A stretch of DNA of 38,611 nt from Parcubacteria group bacterium M6-OD1-3 (GTDB taxonomy: Bacteria > Patescibacteriota > Minisyncoccia > Moranbacterales > UBA9337): the NCBI GenBank assembly GCA_003056165.1, contig LSNR01000010.1, forward strand, positions 1 through 38,611. The letters run 5' to 3'. Every line of letters starts with the position of its first letter. Position 1 is the first letter of the stretch. Below the pieces are notes generated by a model. The model saw only the letters and a list, made by a program, of their open reading frames with translations. It did no database searches and was not told the origin of the DNA. Positions 31,164 through 38,611 of the stretch are shown here, piece by piece. A program made the position numbers and the translations under genes.

Positions 31164-31192
31164 AAAAACACCTTGTAAGAGGTGTCTTTTTA
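31164..31192. terminator. Terminator between a membrane-protein gene and tRNA-Arg
   Basis: A short 6-bp stem (ACACCT with AGGTGT, six-base loop) with five A on the left and a T-rich right side, usable from both directions. It serves the plus-strand gene ending at 31141 and the minus-strand tRNA ending at 31197. Confidence 0.75.
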
Positions 31193-31196
31193 AAAG

Positions 31197-31268
31197 TGTC
31201 CTTGGCAGGAATCGAACCTGCATCTAATCCTTAGGAGGGACTTGTTCTATCCGTTGAACTACAAGGAC
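31197..31268 (-). tRNA. tRNA-Arg (anticodon CCT)
   Basis: Folding the minus strand gives a full cloverleaf of 72 nt: acceptor GTCCTTG/CAAGGAC with discriminator A, D stem GTTC/GAAC, anticodon stem AGTCC/GGATT with loop CTCCTAA, T stem GCAGG/CCTGC with loop TTCGATT. The anticodon is CCT, reading AGG. The CCA end is not encoded. One G-T pair lies in the anticodon stem. Confidence 0.96.
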
Positions 31269-31405
31269 AAAATCTATTATTATTTATTATATTATCTCAA
31301 CAATAATACAATAACACAATAATGATGATAATAATAAATTTCCGATATAGTTTAAAGGTGTGTTTTTTAAACAGCAAGGTCAAACTTGTTGTTGAAATTT
31401 CACTA

Positions 31406-32551
31406 TTATAACGTTTCTTGTAAAGAATTTAATTTTTGTAAACAAATTTTTTCAGCTTCTTCTAGCGATAAATTTTTTAACTCAAATGTGTATAAATCTC
31501 CAGTTAGTTTGCCGTTTTCAAAAATATTTAAATTTTTATGCTCTAAAATTTTAGAGCTAGATATCTTTAAAACACCCTTGACTAATTGAGGTTTTTTCAA
31601 GTATAGAATTAAAAACAACTCTCCGTTTTCGTAGTTACTTTGAATTTTATCTATTACAAAAGGAAGATCACTTGGTTCGGAGCGACTTTGAACAAAATCT
31701 TCTATGGAGACGGTTGCCCAAACAAGATTGAGAGAATTATCTCGTTTTAATTTGGACATAACCTTTCCCAGAAGTTTAAGAATATTAAATGGTTGAGTCT
31801 TGTAAAGATGGCGAATAATTTTTTGTTGGTTGGCACCACCGTCCATTAATTCGGAAGATATTTTTAAAGATTGGGGAGTTGTTAGTTTGTTTTGAAAGCT
31901 GTTTGTAGCACTAATAATTCCGGTTAATAGGCAATTAGATATTTTTTCACTTAAGTTAAAATTGATTTTAGTAAGAAGATTGTACACCGTTTCAGCTGTG
32001 GAGGAAGCGGTAATGTCAACGATATTTATTTGTCCAAAATTATCGTTAGTACTGTGATGGTCAATATTAATAACTGGAATTTCATAAAACATATCTGGAT
32101 TGTCTTCAAAAATTTTTCCGAGAGTTTCTTTATCTGGGGAATTTAAGCAAATTATCAGATCATATTTAAATTTGGCAGGAACGAAAGAAAAATCTCGAGG
32201 ATCGATAGCTCCATATTCTGGGGTAATATGAATTAGTGTGGTATCTTTTTTTTCTTCGGTTTTTATTTCAATTATTTTATTGCGAGTAGTATTAAATGAT
32301 AGGATAAAATCTCTAGAACCCAAAACGTCCTTTTGCAGATTTTTTGGTTTTGGCAAGAAATCAAATTGGCGGACGTTGTTTAAAGGGTCATAAAAAGCAA
32401 TAGTTGGATCGAAGTTGTTTTTTTTTATAAAAAAATAAAATGCCCAGCCAGAACCAATGGCATCGCCATCTGGATTTTGTGGAAGTAGAATTAGCGGTTT
32501 CTTTGCAGAAGCTAATGCTTTTTTAAATTGTTCAATAGGATTAAGACTCAT
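31406..32551 (-). CDS. DHH-family phosphoesterase (NrnA/RecJ-like)
   Basis: A 382-residue protein when started at MSLNPIEQFKKAL (ATG at 32551), where family similarity begins. The open frame extends 48 codons further (to 32695) but that extension looks unrelated. Motifs are LLPQNPDGDAIGS (DHH motif I), CLNSPDKE (motif II), INIDHHSTNDNFG (motif III, the name-giving DHH) and TASSTAETVYNLL. The C-terminal half is less conserved; the usual GGGH-type DHHA1 motif is not clearly present. Members cleave nano-RNA or cyclic dinucleotides. The first position of motif II is Asn rather than the usual Asp, which could alter metal binding. Minus strand, unlinked to its neighbours. Confidence 0.85.
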   Translation of the reverse strand: MSLNPIEQFKKALASAKKPLILLPQNPDGDAIGSGWAFYFFIKKNNFDPTIAFYDPLNNVRQFDFLPKPKNLQKDVLGSRDFILSFNTTRNKIIEIKTEEKKDTTLIHITPEYGAIDPRDFSFVPAKFKYDLIICLNSPDKETLGKIFEDNPDMFYEIPVINIDHHSTNDNFGQINIVDITASSTAETVYNLLTKINFNLSEKISNCLLTGIISATNSFQNKLTTPQSLKISSELMDGGANQQKIIRHLYKTQPFNILKLLGKVMSKLKRDNSLNLVWATVSIEDFVQSRSEPSDLPFVIDKIQSNYENGELFLILYLKKPQLVKGVLKISSSKILEHKNLNIFENGKLTGDLYTFELKNLSLEEAEKICLQKLNSLQETL

Positions 32552-32844
32552 TTTTTTGAATGATAAATTATTTTTTATAAAATAAGATTTAAAATTAATT
32601 GTAGCGTTGGCTTTATATAGGAATGTTAGATATCCCAAGTTCTTTAAATTAGCAAGAATCACAGCTCTTGTCAAATTTTTATCATTTAACTTCAATAATT
32701 AATTGCAACATTTTAAAAGAGTGTTAGTTTTGAAAAAGTTGTTGTGCATAAGATAGCAAAAAAACTTGCGTAATTAATTGTTTTTTATTAAAATAGAGAT
32801 ACCTGAATAGAAAGATATTAATTTACTTTAAAAAATAGACAAAA

Positions 32845-33300
32845 ATGAAAGTAAAAGATATAATGACAAAGGAGGTTGTTTCTGTAAATACTAAAACTAA
32901 AATTAAAGAAGTGGCAAAGATTTTAATAAAAGAAAGAATTCACGGTGTGCCAGTGATTGATAATGATAGCAGGGTAGTCGGAATTATTACTGAAACAGAT
33001 TTTTTTGCCAAGGGTGAAAATAATTTATATATACCTTCTTTTATAGATTTTATGCAAAAGAGCAAGCTCTCCAAAGCAGTCTCTTTTAAGAAAAAAGTTG
33101 AGTTAAAAAAAATATTAAATGCTACAGCGGTTGACATAATGACAAAACATTGTATAACAATTTCCCCAGAGGCTGATGTAAGCGAATTATTGGAATTATT
33201 CAAAACAAAAAGGTTGCACAGTGTGCCAGTAATAAGAGATAATAATTCTCTATGCGGGATTGTTACACTAGCAGATGTAATCGCTCTCATTAAAATTTAA
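32845..33300 (+). CDS. CBS-domain pair protein
   Basis: A 151-residue protein consisting of two CBS domains: MKVKDIMTKEVVSVNTKTKIKEVA with IHGVPVIDNDSRVVGIITETDF, and VDIMTKHCITISPEADVSELLEL with LHSVPVIRDNNSLCGIVTLADVI. The pair forms a Bateman module that commonly binds adenosyl nucleotides (AMP, ATP, SAM). No effector domain is fused, so it probably acts as a stand-alone energy or ligand sensor. It stands 32 bases ahead of the cohesin-domain gene, which may share its transcript. Confidence 0.93.
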   Translation: MKVKDIMTKEVVSVNTKTKIKEVAKILIKERIHGVPVIDNDSRVVGIITETDFFAKGENNLYIPSFIDFMQKSKLSKAVSFKKKVELKKILNATAVDIMTKHCITISPEADVSELLELFKTKRLHSVPVIRDNNSLCGIVTLADVIALIKI

Positions 33301-33332
33301 TTTAAGCTTTGTATTAGCGTTAAAAAAATAAT

Positions 33333-35231
33333 ATGGACAAAAAAGAAAAAAAAATAATAATAGAGGATCGTGTTATTGATAAGGAAATTAAAAATACTTA
33401 TTCATGGTGGGAAAATGCGTTTGTTGCAATTAAAAAAAGTAGAGTGAAGACATGGCAAGGTGTTTTTATCCTGGCATTTATCGCCGGAACAGTAGCCACT
33501 CTTATTATGAATGTCTCTATGAATATTCAATCTATATCAGATGCTAATGGTGAAACTGCAACATTAGCATTAAATCCATCTGCAATCAACGTTAATCAAG
33601 GTGAAACCTTTACTGTGGATGTTATTTTAAATACAAACAATAATGATGTTGTTGCTACAAGAGCAATAGTTAATTATGACACAGCTAACCTTACTTTAAC
33701 TGGATGGGATACAACCAATTCAATCTTTGCTGCTAACAATACTTGTGTCTATAATAATAAACCATGTGAAATAGTTGATAATAATACAAATAATGGTAGC
33801 GTTAGCGTTACTTTATCTAAACCATCTCCTGGCGTAAATACTTCTTCTGGATTAATAGTTACTCTTACTTTTCAAGCATCTGCAAGTGCACAAACTGACA
33901 ATATAACTTTATCCTTTAATAGTAAAGGTGATTATACAGATTCAGATGTTATTTTTGATGGTAGTAGTGATGATGGTGTTGGAACGGATATATTGACTGG
34001 CGTTATGAATACAATAGTTACTATTGGATCGGCAGACACTACAGCCCCAACCTTAGCTGAAATAACAGCAGTATCTACACCAACATCTGATAGTACCCCT
34101 AATTACACCTTCAGCTCGACAGAGGCCGGAACTATAGCATATGGAGGATCTTGTAGTAGTTCAACTACACAAGCTTCAGTTGGCAATAATACAATTGCAT
34201 TTAATTCATTATCTGATGGAACTTATTCTGATTGTACAATCACAGTCACTGATGCTTCAAATAATGCTTCTAGTATATTGAATGTAACAAGTTTCGTGGT
34301 GGATACTAGTATACCAGATAATACAGCTCCCTCAAGATCAGGAAAGTCGATTTCAAAAAATAATTCAAATGGGACTGTTCAAGCAATATTATCTTTTAAT
34401 ACCAATGAAGATGCTACATGTAGATATTCTACAATAGCTAATACAGCTTATGACTCTATGATAGAAATATTTACTACTACTGGCGGAACAGTGCATCAGA
34501 CAACCGTCGATAACTTAGCAACGGGAAATGATTATAATTTTTATGTTAAGTGTGAAGATTCTAATGGAAATAGAAATAATTCTGATTATAAAATGGCACT
34601 TTCAACAGTGATAGCAACTGCAAACCCCGATGAAAATGCCACTGTTATTGAAAATACCTCAACTGAAATAAGCGTAAAAACCCCAAAAGTTAAAACTAAT
34701 AGAAAAGGTACTAGTATAAAACTTTCAAAAAGTAAAAAAGTTTATTCTAAGGAAACAAAAATTAAATTTAAAGGCTCTGTATCTGGACTAGTAAACGGAA
34801 AGGTACAAGTTTATGTTAATAAAAAACTTAAGTACACCTTTAATATTGATAATAATGGAAATTGGGGTAAAAAAGTAAAATTAAAAAAGAATGGTACACA
34901 TACTGTTAAATTTAAATATTTGGACAGTAATGATAATGTAGTATCAGAGTCTAGTAGTTATCGTGTTAAAATTGATACAAAAAAACCTAAGTTTAAGAAA
35001 ATGTTGTCTTTTTTAACTAAGCATCGTGGAGATAAAATTTGGTGGAAAGCAACTGATAATAATAAGATAAGTTATTATAAATATTATTTCAATAATAAGA
35101 AGAAAAAAACTAGAAGAGCTTCATTTATAGTTCCAACAAATACTTCAAGAGGATTACATACACTTAAGATAAAAGCTTATGATAAAGCTGGAAATAGAGC
35201 TATTAAATATGTTATCATAAATGTTCGTTAG
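33333..35231 (+). CDS. Surface protein with cohesin domain and Ig/fibronectin-like repeats
   Basis: A 632-residue protein with a cytoplasmic N-terminus (1-42), one membrane segment (about 43-63) and a large outer part. Residues about 76-228 form a cohesin-type domain (ATLALNPSAINVNQGETFTV, AIVNYDTANLTLTGW, LIVTLTFQASASAQTDNITL). Two Thr/Ser-rich Ig/fibronectin-like domains follow (about 235-325 and 330-425; DGTYSDCTITVTDASNNAS and YNFYVKCEDSNGNRN). The end (about 465-632) is very Lys-rich with Ig-like strands ending in LHTLKIKAYDKAGNRAIKYV. Cohesins bind dockerins; a single dockerin-like calcium loop occurs in the large protein of the secretion block. It may mediate cell-surface attachment; this is inference. 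Confidence 0.8.
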   Translation: MDKKEKKIIIEDRVIDKEIKNTYSWWENAFVAIKKSRVKTWQGVFILAFIAGTVATLIMNVSMNIQSISDANGETATLALNPSAINVNQGETFTVDVILNTNNNDVVATRAIVNYDTANLTLTGWDTTNSIFAANNTCVYNNKPCEIVDNNTNNGSVSVTLSKPSPGVNTSSGLIVTLTFQASASAQTDNITLSFNSKGDYTDSDVIFDGSSDDGVGTDILTGVMNTIVTIGSADTTAPTLAEITAVSTPTSDSTPNYTFSSTEAGTIAYGGSCSSSTTQASVGNNTIAFNSLSDGTYSDCTITVTDASNNASSILNVTSFVVDTSIPDNTAPSRSGKSISKNNSNGTVQAILSFNTNEDATCRYSTIANTAYDSMIEIFTTTGGTVHQTTVDNLATGNDYNFYVKCEDSNGNRNNSDYKMALSTVIATANPDENATVIENTSTEISVKTPKVKTNRKGTSIKLSKSKKVYSKETKIKFKGSVSGLVNGKVQVYVNKKLKYTFNIDNNGNWGKKVKLKKNGTHTVKFKYLDSNDNVVSESSSYRVKIDTKKPKFKKMLSFLTKHRGDKIWWKATDNNKISYYKYYFNNKKKKTRRASFIVPTNTSRGLHTLKIKAYDKAGNRAIKYVIINVR

Positions 35232-35263
35232 TTTATAAATTTCAGTAATCTTATTCTAAAGAT

Positions 35264-35294
35264 TAAAAACATCCACTTTAGTGGGTGTTTTTTA
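35264..35294 (+). terminator. Terminator after the cohesin-domain gene
   Basis: An 8-bp stem ACATCCAC/GTGGGTGT (one T-G pair), loop TTTA, followed by TTTTTT, 33 bases after the stop. Confidence 0.9.
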
Positions 35295-35552
35295 ATTTTT
35301 CTAAAAATATAATAGAAGCCATTATTATAATAATGCCTGCTATAAATATTCAATTAAATATTTATTTAATATAAGTACATAAAATTTGTATATTATAATA
35401 ACTTCAGCTATAGTTAATTTATAGATACTCTTTAATATATTTAATAGCAAATAAGATTTTTAAAAATTAAATTATTATCAGGATTACCGTTTAAAAAGAT
35501 TTCTTTTTGTGACTTAAATTAGTTTCAAATAGTAAATTAAAAAGTCTGACTT
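35295..35552. other. AT-rich intergenic region before rodA
   Basis: Together with the terminator just before it, this makes a 321-base gene-free gap. It is very AT-rich. I see no plausible small gene, RNA fold or strong promoter; the rodA start at 35553 has no clear Shine-Dalgarno sequence. A promoter for the rodA-rplY genes must lie here or the genes rely on read-through. Confidence 0.5.
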
Positions 35553-36677
35553 ATGCTAAGTAAAATTTTAAAATTAGATTGGGTATTAATTATAGCCTCA
35601 TTTTTATTGTTGACGATTGGATTATTTGCCCTATATAGTATTTCAGCCTCTGGAAAAACAGAAGGCGGTATGAGTATTTTTGGTAAGCAATTTATATTTG
35701 CAATAATTGGAATAGCCATGATGTTTGGATTATCTTTTGCGGACTATCGATATTTTCGATCACATAGTAAAGTCGTTTATTTCTTTATGATAGTTATTTT
35801 GATTGGAGTTTTATTGGTGGGAACTATAACTAGAGGAACTGTTGGATGGCTGGCTGTTGGAAATTTTCACATTCAGCCAGTAGAATTGGCAAAAGTGTTG
35901 CTAATTTTATCATTAGCGAGTTTTATAGCAAAGAGTAAGGCGGTTTTGAGTGAGTTATCAAGAATAATAACAACAGTTGTTTTAGCTAGTGTGGCAATAT
36001 TTTTAATATTGCAACAACCTGATTTTGGAAGTGCTTTAGTGCTGTTTTCAATTTTAATAGCAATGATTTTATTGTCAGGAATTGAGTGGAAATATTTATT
36101 GGCAATGATTTTTATTGGAATTATTGTAGCGATTAGCGGTTGGTTTTTTTTAGCTAGCTATCAGAGAGATAGATTGATTAACTTTGTAAATCCAGGAAAT
36201 GATCCACAGGGTAGCGGTTACAATGTTATTCAATCTGTTATAGCGGTTGGGTCTGGTGGCGTTGCGGGCAAAGGATTAGGGCAGGGCTCACAATCTCAAT
36301 TAAATTTTTTGCCGGAAAATCATACAGATTTTATTTTTGCAGTGATAGTAGAAGAATTTGGCGCTTGGGGAGCTGGAATAGTCCTATTTTTATTTCTTGT
36401 TATTTTTTACAGATTAAAAAAAATTGCTGAAATTTCTGCAGACAATTTCGGCTATCTCGTTGTCATAGGAAGCATAGCGATGTTTTTTATCCAAGTTACA
36501 ATTAATATCGGTATGAATATGGGAATTATGCCAGTTACGGGAATTCCTTTGATTTTTCTTAGCTATGGTGGGAGTTCTTTGATTTCCACTTTTATTATTT
36601 TGGGGATTATTAACAATATTTTTATAGTTGGTAAAAAAAGTGTGGAAACAAAAATTAAAGCTGAGGATGATTTTTAG
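35553..36677 (+). CDS. rodA: Peptidoglycan glycosyltransferase RodA (SEDS family)
   Basis: A 374-residue polytopic protein with about ten membrane segments that polymerises lipid II for cell elongation. SEDS-family signatures are GWLAVGNFHIQPVELAKVLL, LQQPDFGSALVLFS, QSVIAVGSGGVAGKGLGQGS and FLPENHTDFIFAVIVEEFG. The FLPExHTDFIF stretch is typical of RodA rather than FtsW, and MGIMPVTGIPLIFLSYGGSS closes the domain. Length is typical. No MreBCD or penicillin-binding protein partner is present in the window. Confidence 0.92.
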   Translation: MLSKILKLDWVLIIASFLLLTIGLFALYSISASGKTEGGMSIFGKQFIFAIIGIAMMFGLSFADYRYFRSHSKVVYFFMIVILIGVLLVGTITRGTVGWLAVGNFHIQPVELAKVLLILSLASFIAKSKAVLSELSRIITTVVLASVAIFLILQQPDFGSALVLFSILIAMILLSGIEWKYLLAMIFIGIIVAISGWFFLASYQRDRLINFVNPGNDPQGSGYNVIQSVIAVGSGGVAGKGLGQGSQSQLNFLPENHTDFIFAVIVEEFGAWGAGIVLFLFLVIFYRLKKIAEISADNFGYLVVIGSIAMFFIQVTINIGMNMGIMPVTGIPLIFLSYGGSSLISTFIILGIINNIFIVGKKSVETKIKAEDDF

Positions 36678-36726
36678 AGTTTGAAAACTTATTTTTGAAC
36701 TTAGCTATTGATTTTTAAAAATTAAT

Positions 36727-37041
36727 ATGTATAATATAACTATTATGGAAGAACAAGAATATAAATTAGAAGATTCAATTAAATGCCCGATATGTAAGGC
36801 AGATTATAATCGCTCACAAGCAGTAGTTTTAAAAGAAGATAACTCCCAAACTATTCTTCATATAACTTGCGGTAAATGTGGGACAGCAGTGCTAAGTTTC
36901 ATCTCAAATGGTGCACAGGGAGTTGTAAGTATGAATCTGGCTACTGATTTGAACAAGCAAGAATCAAGAGTATTGTTTAATGGCAATTCAATACAGTTTG
37001 ATAATGTTTTAGAAGTTTATGAAAAATTAAAACAAATATAA
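36727..37041 (+). CDS. Small zinc-ribbon-like protein, unknown function
   Basis: A 104-residue protein (98 if started at the second ATG, 36745, MEEQEYKLED). It has a CPIC pair at about 19-22 and a CGKC pair at about 49-52, making a likely four-Cys zinc ribbon with a short beta region between, and a C-terminal helical tail (DNVLEVYEKLKQI). No catalytic motif. It lies 49 bases after rodA and 110 bases before rplY on the same strand. I do not recognise a named family; conserved small proteins of this type are common next to translation genes. Confidence 0.65.
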   Translation: MYNITIMEEQEYKLEDSIKCPICKADYNRSQAVVLKEDNSQTILHITCGKCGTAVLSFISNGAQGVVSMNLATDLNKQESRVLFNGNSIQFDNVLEVYEKLKQI

Positions 37042-37151
37042 TGTTTGTTTTAGAATATTTAGAGTGATTATTTAAATAAGATTTTATAGTTTTGAAATTG
37101 TATTTGCAGAAAGAATTATAATTTTTGCAGATAAGTTTCATTTTTTTAATT

Positions 37152-37859
37152 ATGAAAAAAGAGATTGTATTAAAAGTAAAAATAAGAAATTCAAAGAAAG
37201 ATAATCTAAAAGAGGGTTTGAAAAACAAGAAAATTCCCGCTGTTGTTTATGGTAACGGAATTAAAAATGAAAATTTGTGGGTGAATGCACTACTTTTTTC
37301 AAATGTATATGAAAAAGCTGGAGAAAATACCATCGTAAAGCTAGATATTGAAAATGGAGAAAAAGATAATGTTTTAATTTATGATTATCAAGCAGACCCT
37401 CTTAGCGATGAAATAGTTCACATTGATTTTTTGCGAGTTGATATGAAGAAGGGGATTGAGGCAGAGGTGCCATTGGTGTTTGTTGGAGAATCTTCTGCAG
37501 TTAAAGAATTGGGCGGAGTTCTAGTTAAGAGTCTAGATACTGTTACAGTTAAATCGTTGCCAGATAAAATTCCTTCCGAGCTAACAATAGATTTGTCTAA
37601 ATTAAGTTCTTTCGAAGAACACTATAAGGTGTCTGATTTAAAAGTTGATGATGGCGTTGAGATAGTAACTGCTGGAGAAATTGTTATTGCTTCCGTAGCT
37701 CAACCAAGATCTGAAGAGGACTTAGCTAAGCTTGATGAAAAGGTAGAGGAAGATGTATCACAGGTTGAAGGTGCTCAAGAAGAGACTGAAGAGAGCAGTG
37801 ATGAAGAAAAATCAGATGAATCAGAAGGTAAAACAGATAATCAAGAAGAGAAGAAATAA
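37152..37859 (+). CDS. rplY: 50S ribosomal protein L25/general stress protein Ctc
   Basis: A 235-residue two-domain L25 of the TL5/CTC type that binds 5S rRNA. I start at ATG 37152 (MKKEIVLKVKIRN), not the TTG 27 bases earlier. The N-terminal 5S-binding domain shows LKNKKIPAVVYGNGI and LIYDYQADPLSDEIVHIDFLRV. The C-terminal beta domain (VDMKKGIEAEVPLVFVGES, GGVLVKSLDTVTVKSLPDKIP) runs to about 200. The last 45 residues are an acidic Glu/Ser-rich tail, common in this family. It is followed by a strong terminator. Confidence 0.95.
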   Translation: MKKEIVLKVKIRNSKKDNLKEGLKNKKIPAVVYGNGIKNENLWVNALLFSNVYEKAGENTIVKLDIENGEKDNVLIYDYQADPLSDEIVHIDFLRVDMKKGIEAEVPLVFVGESSAVKELGGVLVKSLDTVTVKSLPDKIPSELTIDLSKLSSFEEHYKVSDLKVDDGVEIVTAGEIVIASVAQPRSEEDLAKLDEKVEEDVSQVEGAQEETEESSDEEKSDESEGKTDNQEEKK

Positions 37860-37876
37860 AAAATGGGAAAACTTCA

Positions 37877-37910
37877 AAAACCACCTCATCCTAATGAGGT
37901 GGTTTTAATG
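37877..37910 (+). terminator. rplY terminator
   Basis: A 13-bp perfect stem, AAAACCACCTCAT with ATGAGGTGGTTTT, four-base loop CCTA, T-rich tail, 17 bases after the stop. Confidence 0.93.
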
Positions 37911-38124
37911 TTATTTTTAATTCTTTGCAATGCTTTTTTTGTGAAATACAGCAAGCAATATATTCGTTAACTTCTCTTCTGTTTTTATTATCTATTTTTC
38001 TAGATATTATACTAATACTTCTTTCCTATAAATATTTTTCTAATTATTACTTAACTTATTACTTACATAGTTTAGTATTCATTCAAAGTGTTGTAATTAA
38101 TTATTGAAGTTAGAATACAGAATA
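37911..38124. other. Gene-free stretch before the tRNA-Phe promoter
   Basis: With the promoter and leader that follow, it makes a 342-base gap between the rplY terminator and the tRNA. A 60-codon frame with a TTG start (37925-38107) exists, but it has no ribosome site and an Ile/Leu/Ser/Tyr-rich translation typical of AT-rich noncoding DNA, so I do not call it a gene. Confidence 0.5.
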
Positions 38125-38153
38125 TTGACTTTGAAGAAGGGAGATAGTATAAT
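38125..38153 (+). promoter_or_regulatory. Strong sigma-70 promoter upstream of tRNA-Phe
   Basis: TTGACT (38125-38130) and a perfect TATAAT (38148-38153) with the ideal 17-base spacer. Transcription would begin near 38160, leaving a leader of about 93 bases before the tRNA to be removed by processing. Confidence 0.85.
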
Positions 38154-38252
38154 AATTAAGTAAATATAATCTGCAATACCTTAATTTCAATGAAAAAATG
38201 ATAAATGGAATTTAATGAAAAGGAATAATATTAAATTAACAAAAGAATATAG

Positions 38253-38324
38253 GCCGAGGTAGCTCAGTGGTAGAGCAAAGGACTGAAAATCCTTGTGTCG
38301 AGAGTTCAATTCTCTCCCTCGGCA
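38253..38324 (+). tRNA. tRNA-Phe (anticodon GAA)
   Basis: A 72-nt cloverleaf: acceptor GCCGAGG/CCTCGGC with discriminator A, D stem GCTC/GAGC, anticodon stem AAGGA/TCCTT with loop CTGAAAA (anticodon GAA), T stem GAGAG/CTCTC with loop TTCAATT. The CCA end is not encoded. All stems pair perfectly. Confidence 0.96.
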
Positions 38325-38412
38325 CTAAAAAATCTAAAATTAAATTCTTGTTACGATGACTATCTCGTAGACAACTTTGTAAATCTCCCATAAATCCTGA
38401 ATGAGTTTTTAT

Positions 38413-38611
38413 TTATTTGCACAGTAAGTCACTTTTTGAATATTTATTATCTCCTCTTATGGATTTTTTAATTTTCCAATATTTAATTGCATCACTTCTT
38501 TTTTTACTAGGATTATCCTTTAGAAAATCTCGAATATAAGTATTGTATTTAAATTGCGGTGCTATTTTTTTTACAAAATTTGGGTCATTTTTCAGTTCTT
38601 GTTCTTTGTGC
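38413..38611 (-). CDS. C-terminal part of a DUF6434-like protein (runs off right edge)
   Basis: The minus strand has an open frame of 65 codons from the right edge to a TAA at 38413-38415. Its translation includes FKYNTYIRDFLKDNPSKKRS, then DAIKYWKIKKSIRGDNKYSK, ending SDLLCK. This matches, as I recall it, the C-terminal domain of small SAP/DUF6434 proteins (pattern YxxYIRDFxxDNPxxxxxxAIxxWKxKKxxxGxNxYxxxDL), suspected DNA- or RNA-binding proteins of unknown function. The start lies outside the window. It is convergent with tRNA-Phe, with no clear terminator between. Confidence 0.65.
   Translation of the reverse strand, partial: HKEQELKNDPNFVKKIAPQFKYNTYIRDFLKDNPSKKRSDAIKYWKIKKSIRGDNKYSKSDLLCK

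Noticed and set aside
37925-38107. A 60-codon frame after rplY
   Set aside because: TTG start, no ribosome site, composition of random AT-rich DNA (Leu, Ile, Ser, Tyr), and no link to a transcript.
38341-38390. Partial similarity of the bases after tRNA-Phe to the 13656 palindrome and to the bases before the M16 gene (shared GTAGACAACTTT)
   Set aside because: A 12-base match is expected by chance many times in a 38-kb AT-rich window, and no longer similarity follows.
1-38611. CRISPR array, insertion sequence or prophage
   Set aside because: I found no regularly spaced direct repeats, no transposase or integrase, and no phage structural genes; the holin-family protein at 29260 stands alone among housekeeping genes.

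Overview
The window is about 38.6 kb of AT-rich bacterial DNA. It most likely comes from a Candidate Phyla Radiation (Patescibacteria) organism of the Parcubacteria/Falkowbacteria type; this is inferred from gene content and style, not from a search. The supporting signs are short genes, few Shine-Dalgarno sequences, a PrgI/TraC-like/VirB4 secretion block, a DUF3048 protein, tandem O-antigen-ligase-like proteins, a short RsmI and a short LspA. TGA acts as a stop: hypE ends exactly on its invariant C-terminal Pro-Arg-Ile-Cys before TGA, so the standard bacterial code applies rather than code 25.

Layout. 1-11009 (+): a type IV secretion-like block with the 3' end of a TrbL/VirB6-like membrane protein, a conserved CPR-type protein, PrgI, a TraC-like protein, the VirB4 ATPase, a small membrane protein, a degenerate CPBP-family protein, a 981-residue secreted and anchored protein, and a TolB-like propeller. 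11028-13578 (-): two overlapping O-antigen ligase/polymerase genes. 13806-16937 (+): mutM, a DUF3048 protein and holA, facing rpsT across a bidirectional terminator. 17383-19278: groEL with a textbook promoter and CIRCE operator. Then come an M16 peptidase (+), a small membrane hydrolase-like gene (-) and rsmI (+).

21967-27528 is the most distinctive part, a compact [NiFe] hydrogenase locus. It holds hypE, two small genes with unusually strong ribosome binding sites, a HypF reduced to its Kae1-like domain (opposite strand), hydrogenase small and large subunits of group 3b type, and a HypA-like protein without its zinc domain. The large subunit stops at the final His of its DPCxxCxxH motif, so it has no C-terminal extension to be cleaved. 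No maturation protease, HypB, HypC, HypD or diaphorase subunit lies in the window. Together these suggest a stripped-down maturation route.

27549-31141 (+): ruvA, a FemAB-type transferase, a small holin-family membrane protein, a DksA/TraR zinc-finger protein, lspA and a membrane protein. A tRNA-Arg(CCT) and a DHH phosphoesterase lie on the minus strand. Then a CBS-pair protein, a cohesin-domain surface protein, rodA, a zinc-ribbon protein and rplY (+), tRNA-Phe(GAA) (+), and the 3' end of a DUF6434-like gene (-) running off the right edge.

A second theme is palindromic DNA. There are two perfect palindromes of 34 and 36 nt between genes, a 52-nt compound hairpin ahead of rsmI, and several GC-rich inverted repeats read in frame inside genes, three of them in hypF and one in the gene at 20715-21197. 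They resemble a family of small palindromic inserts in coding sequence.
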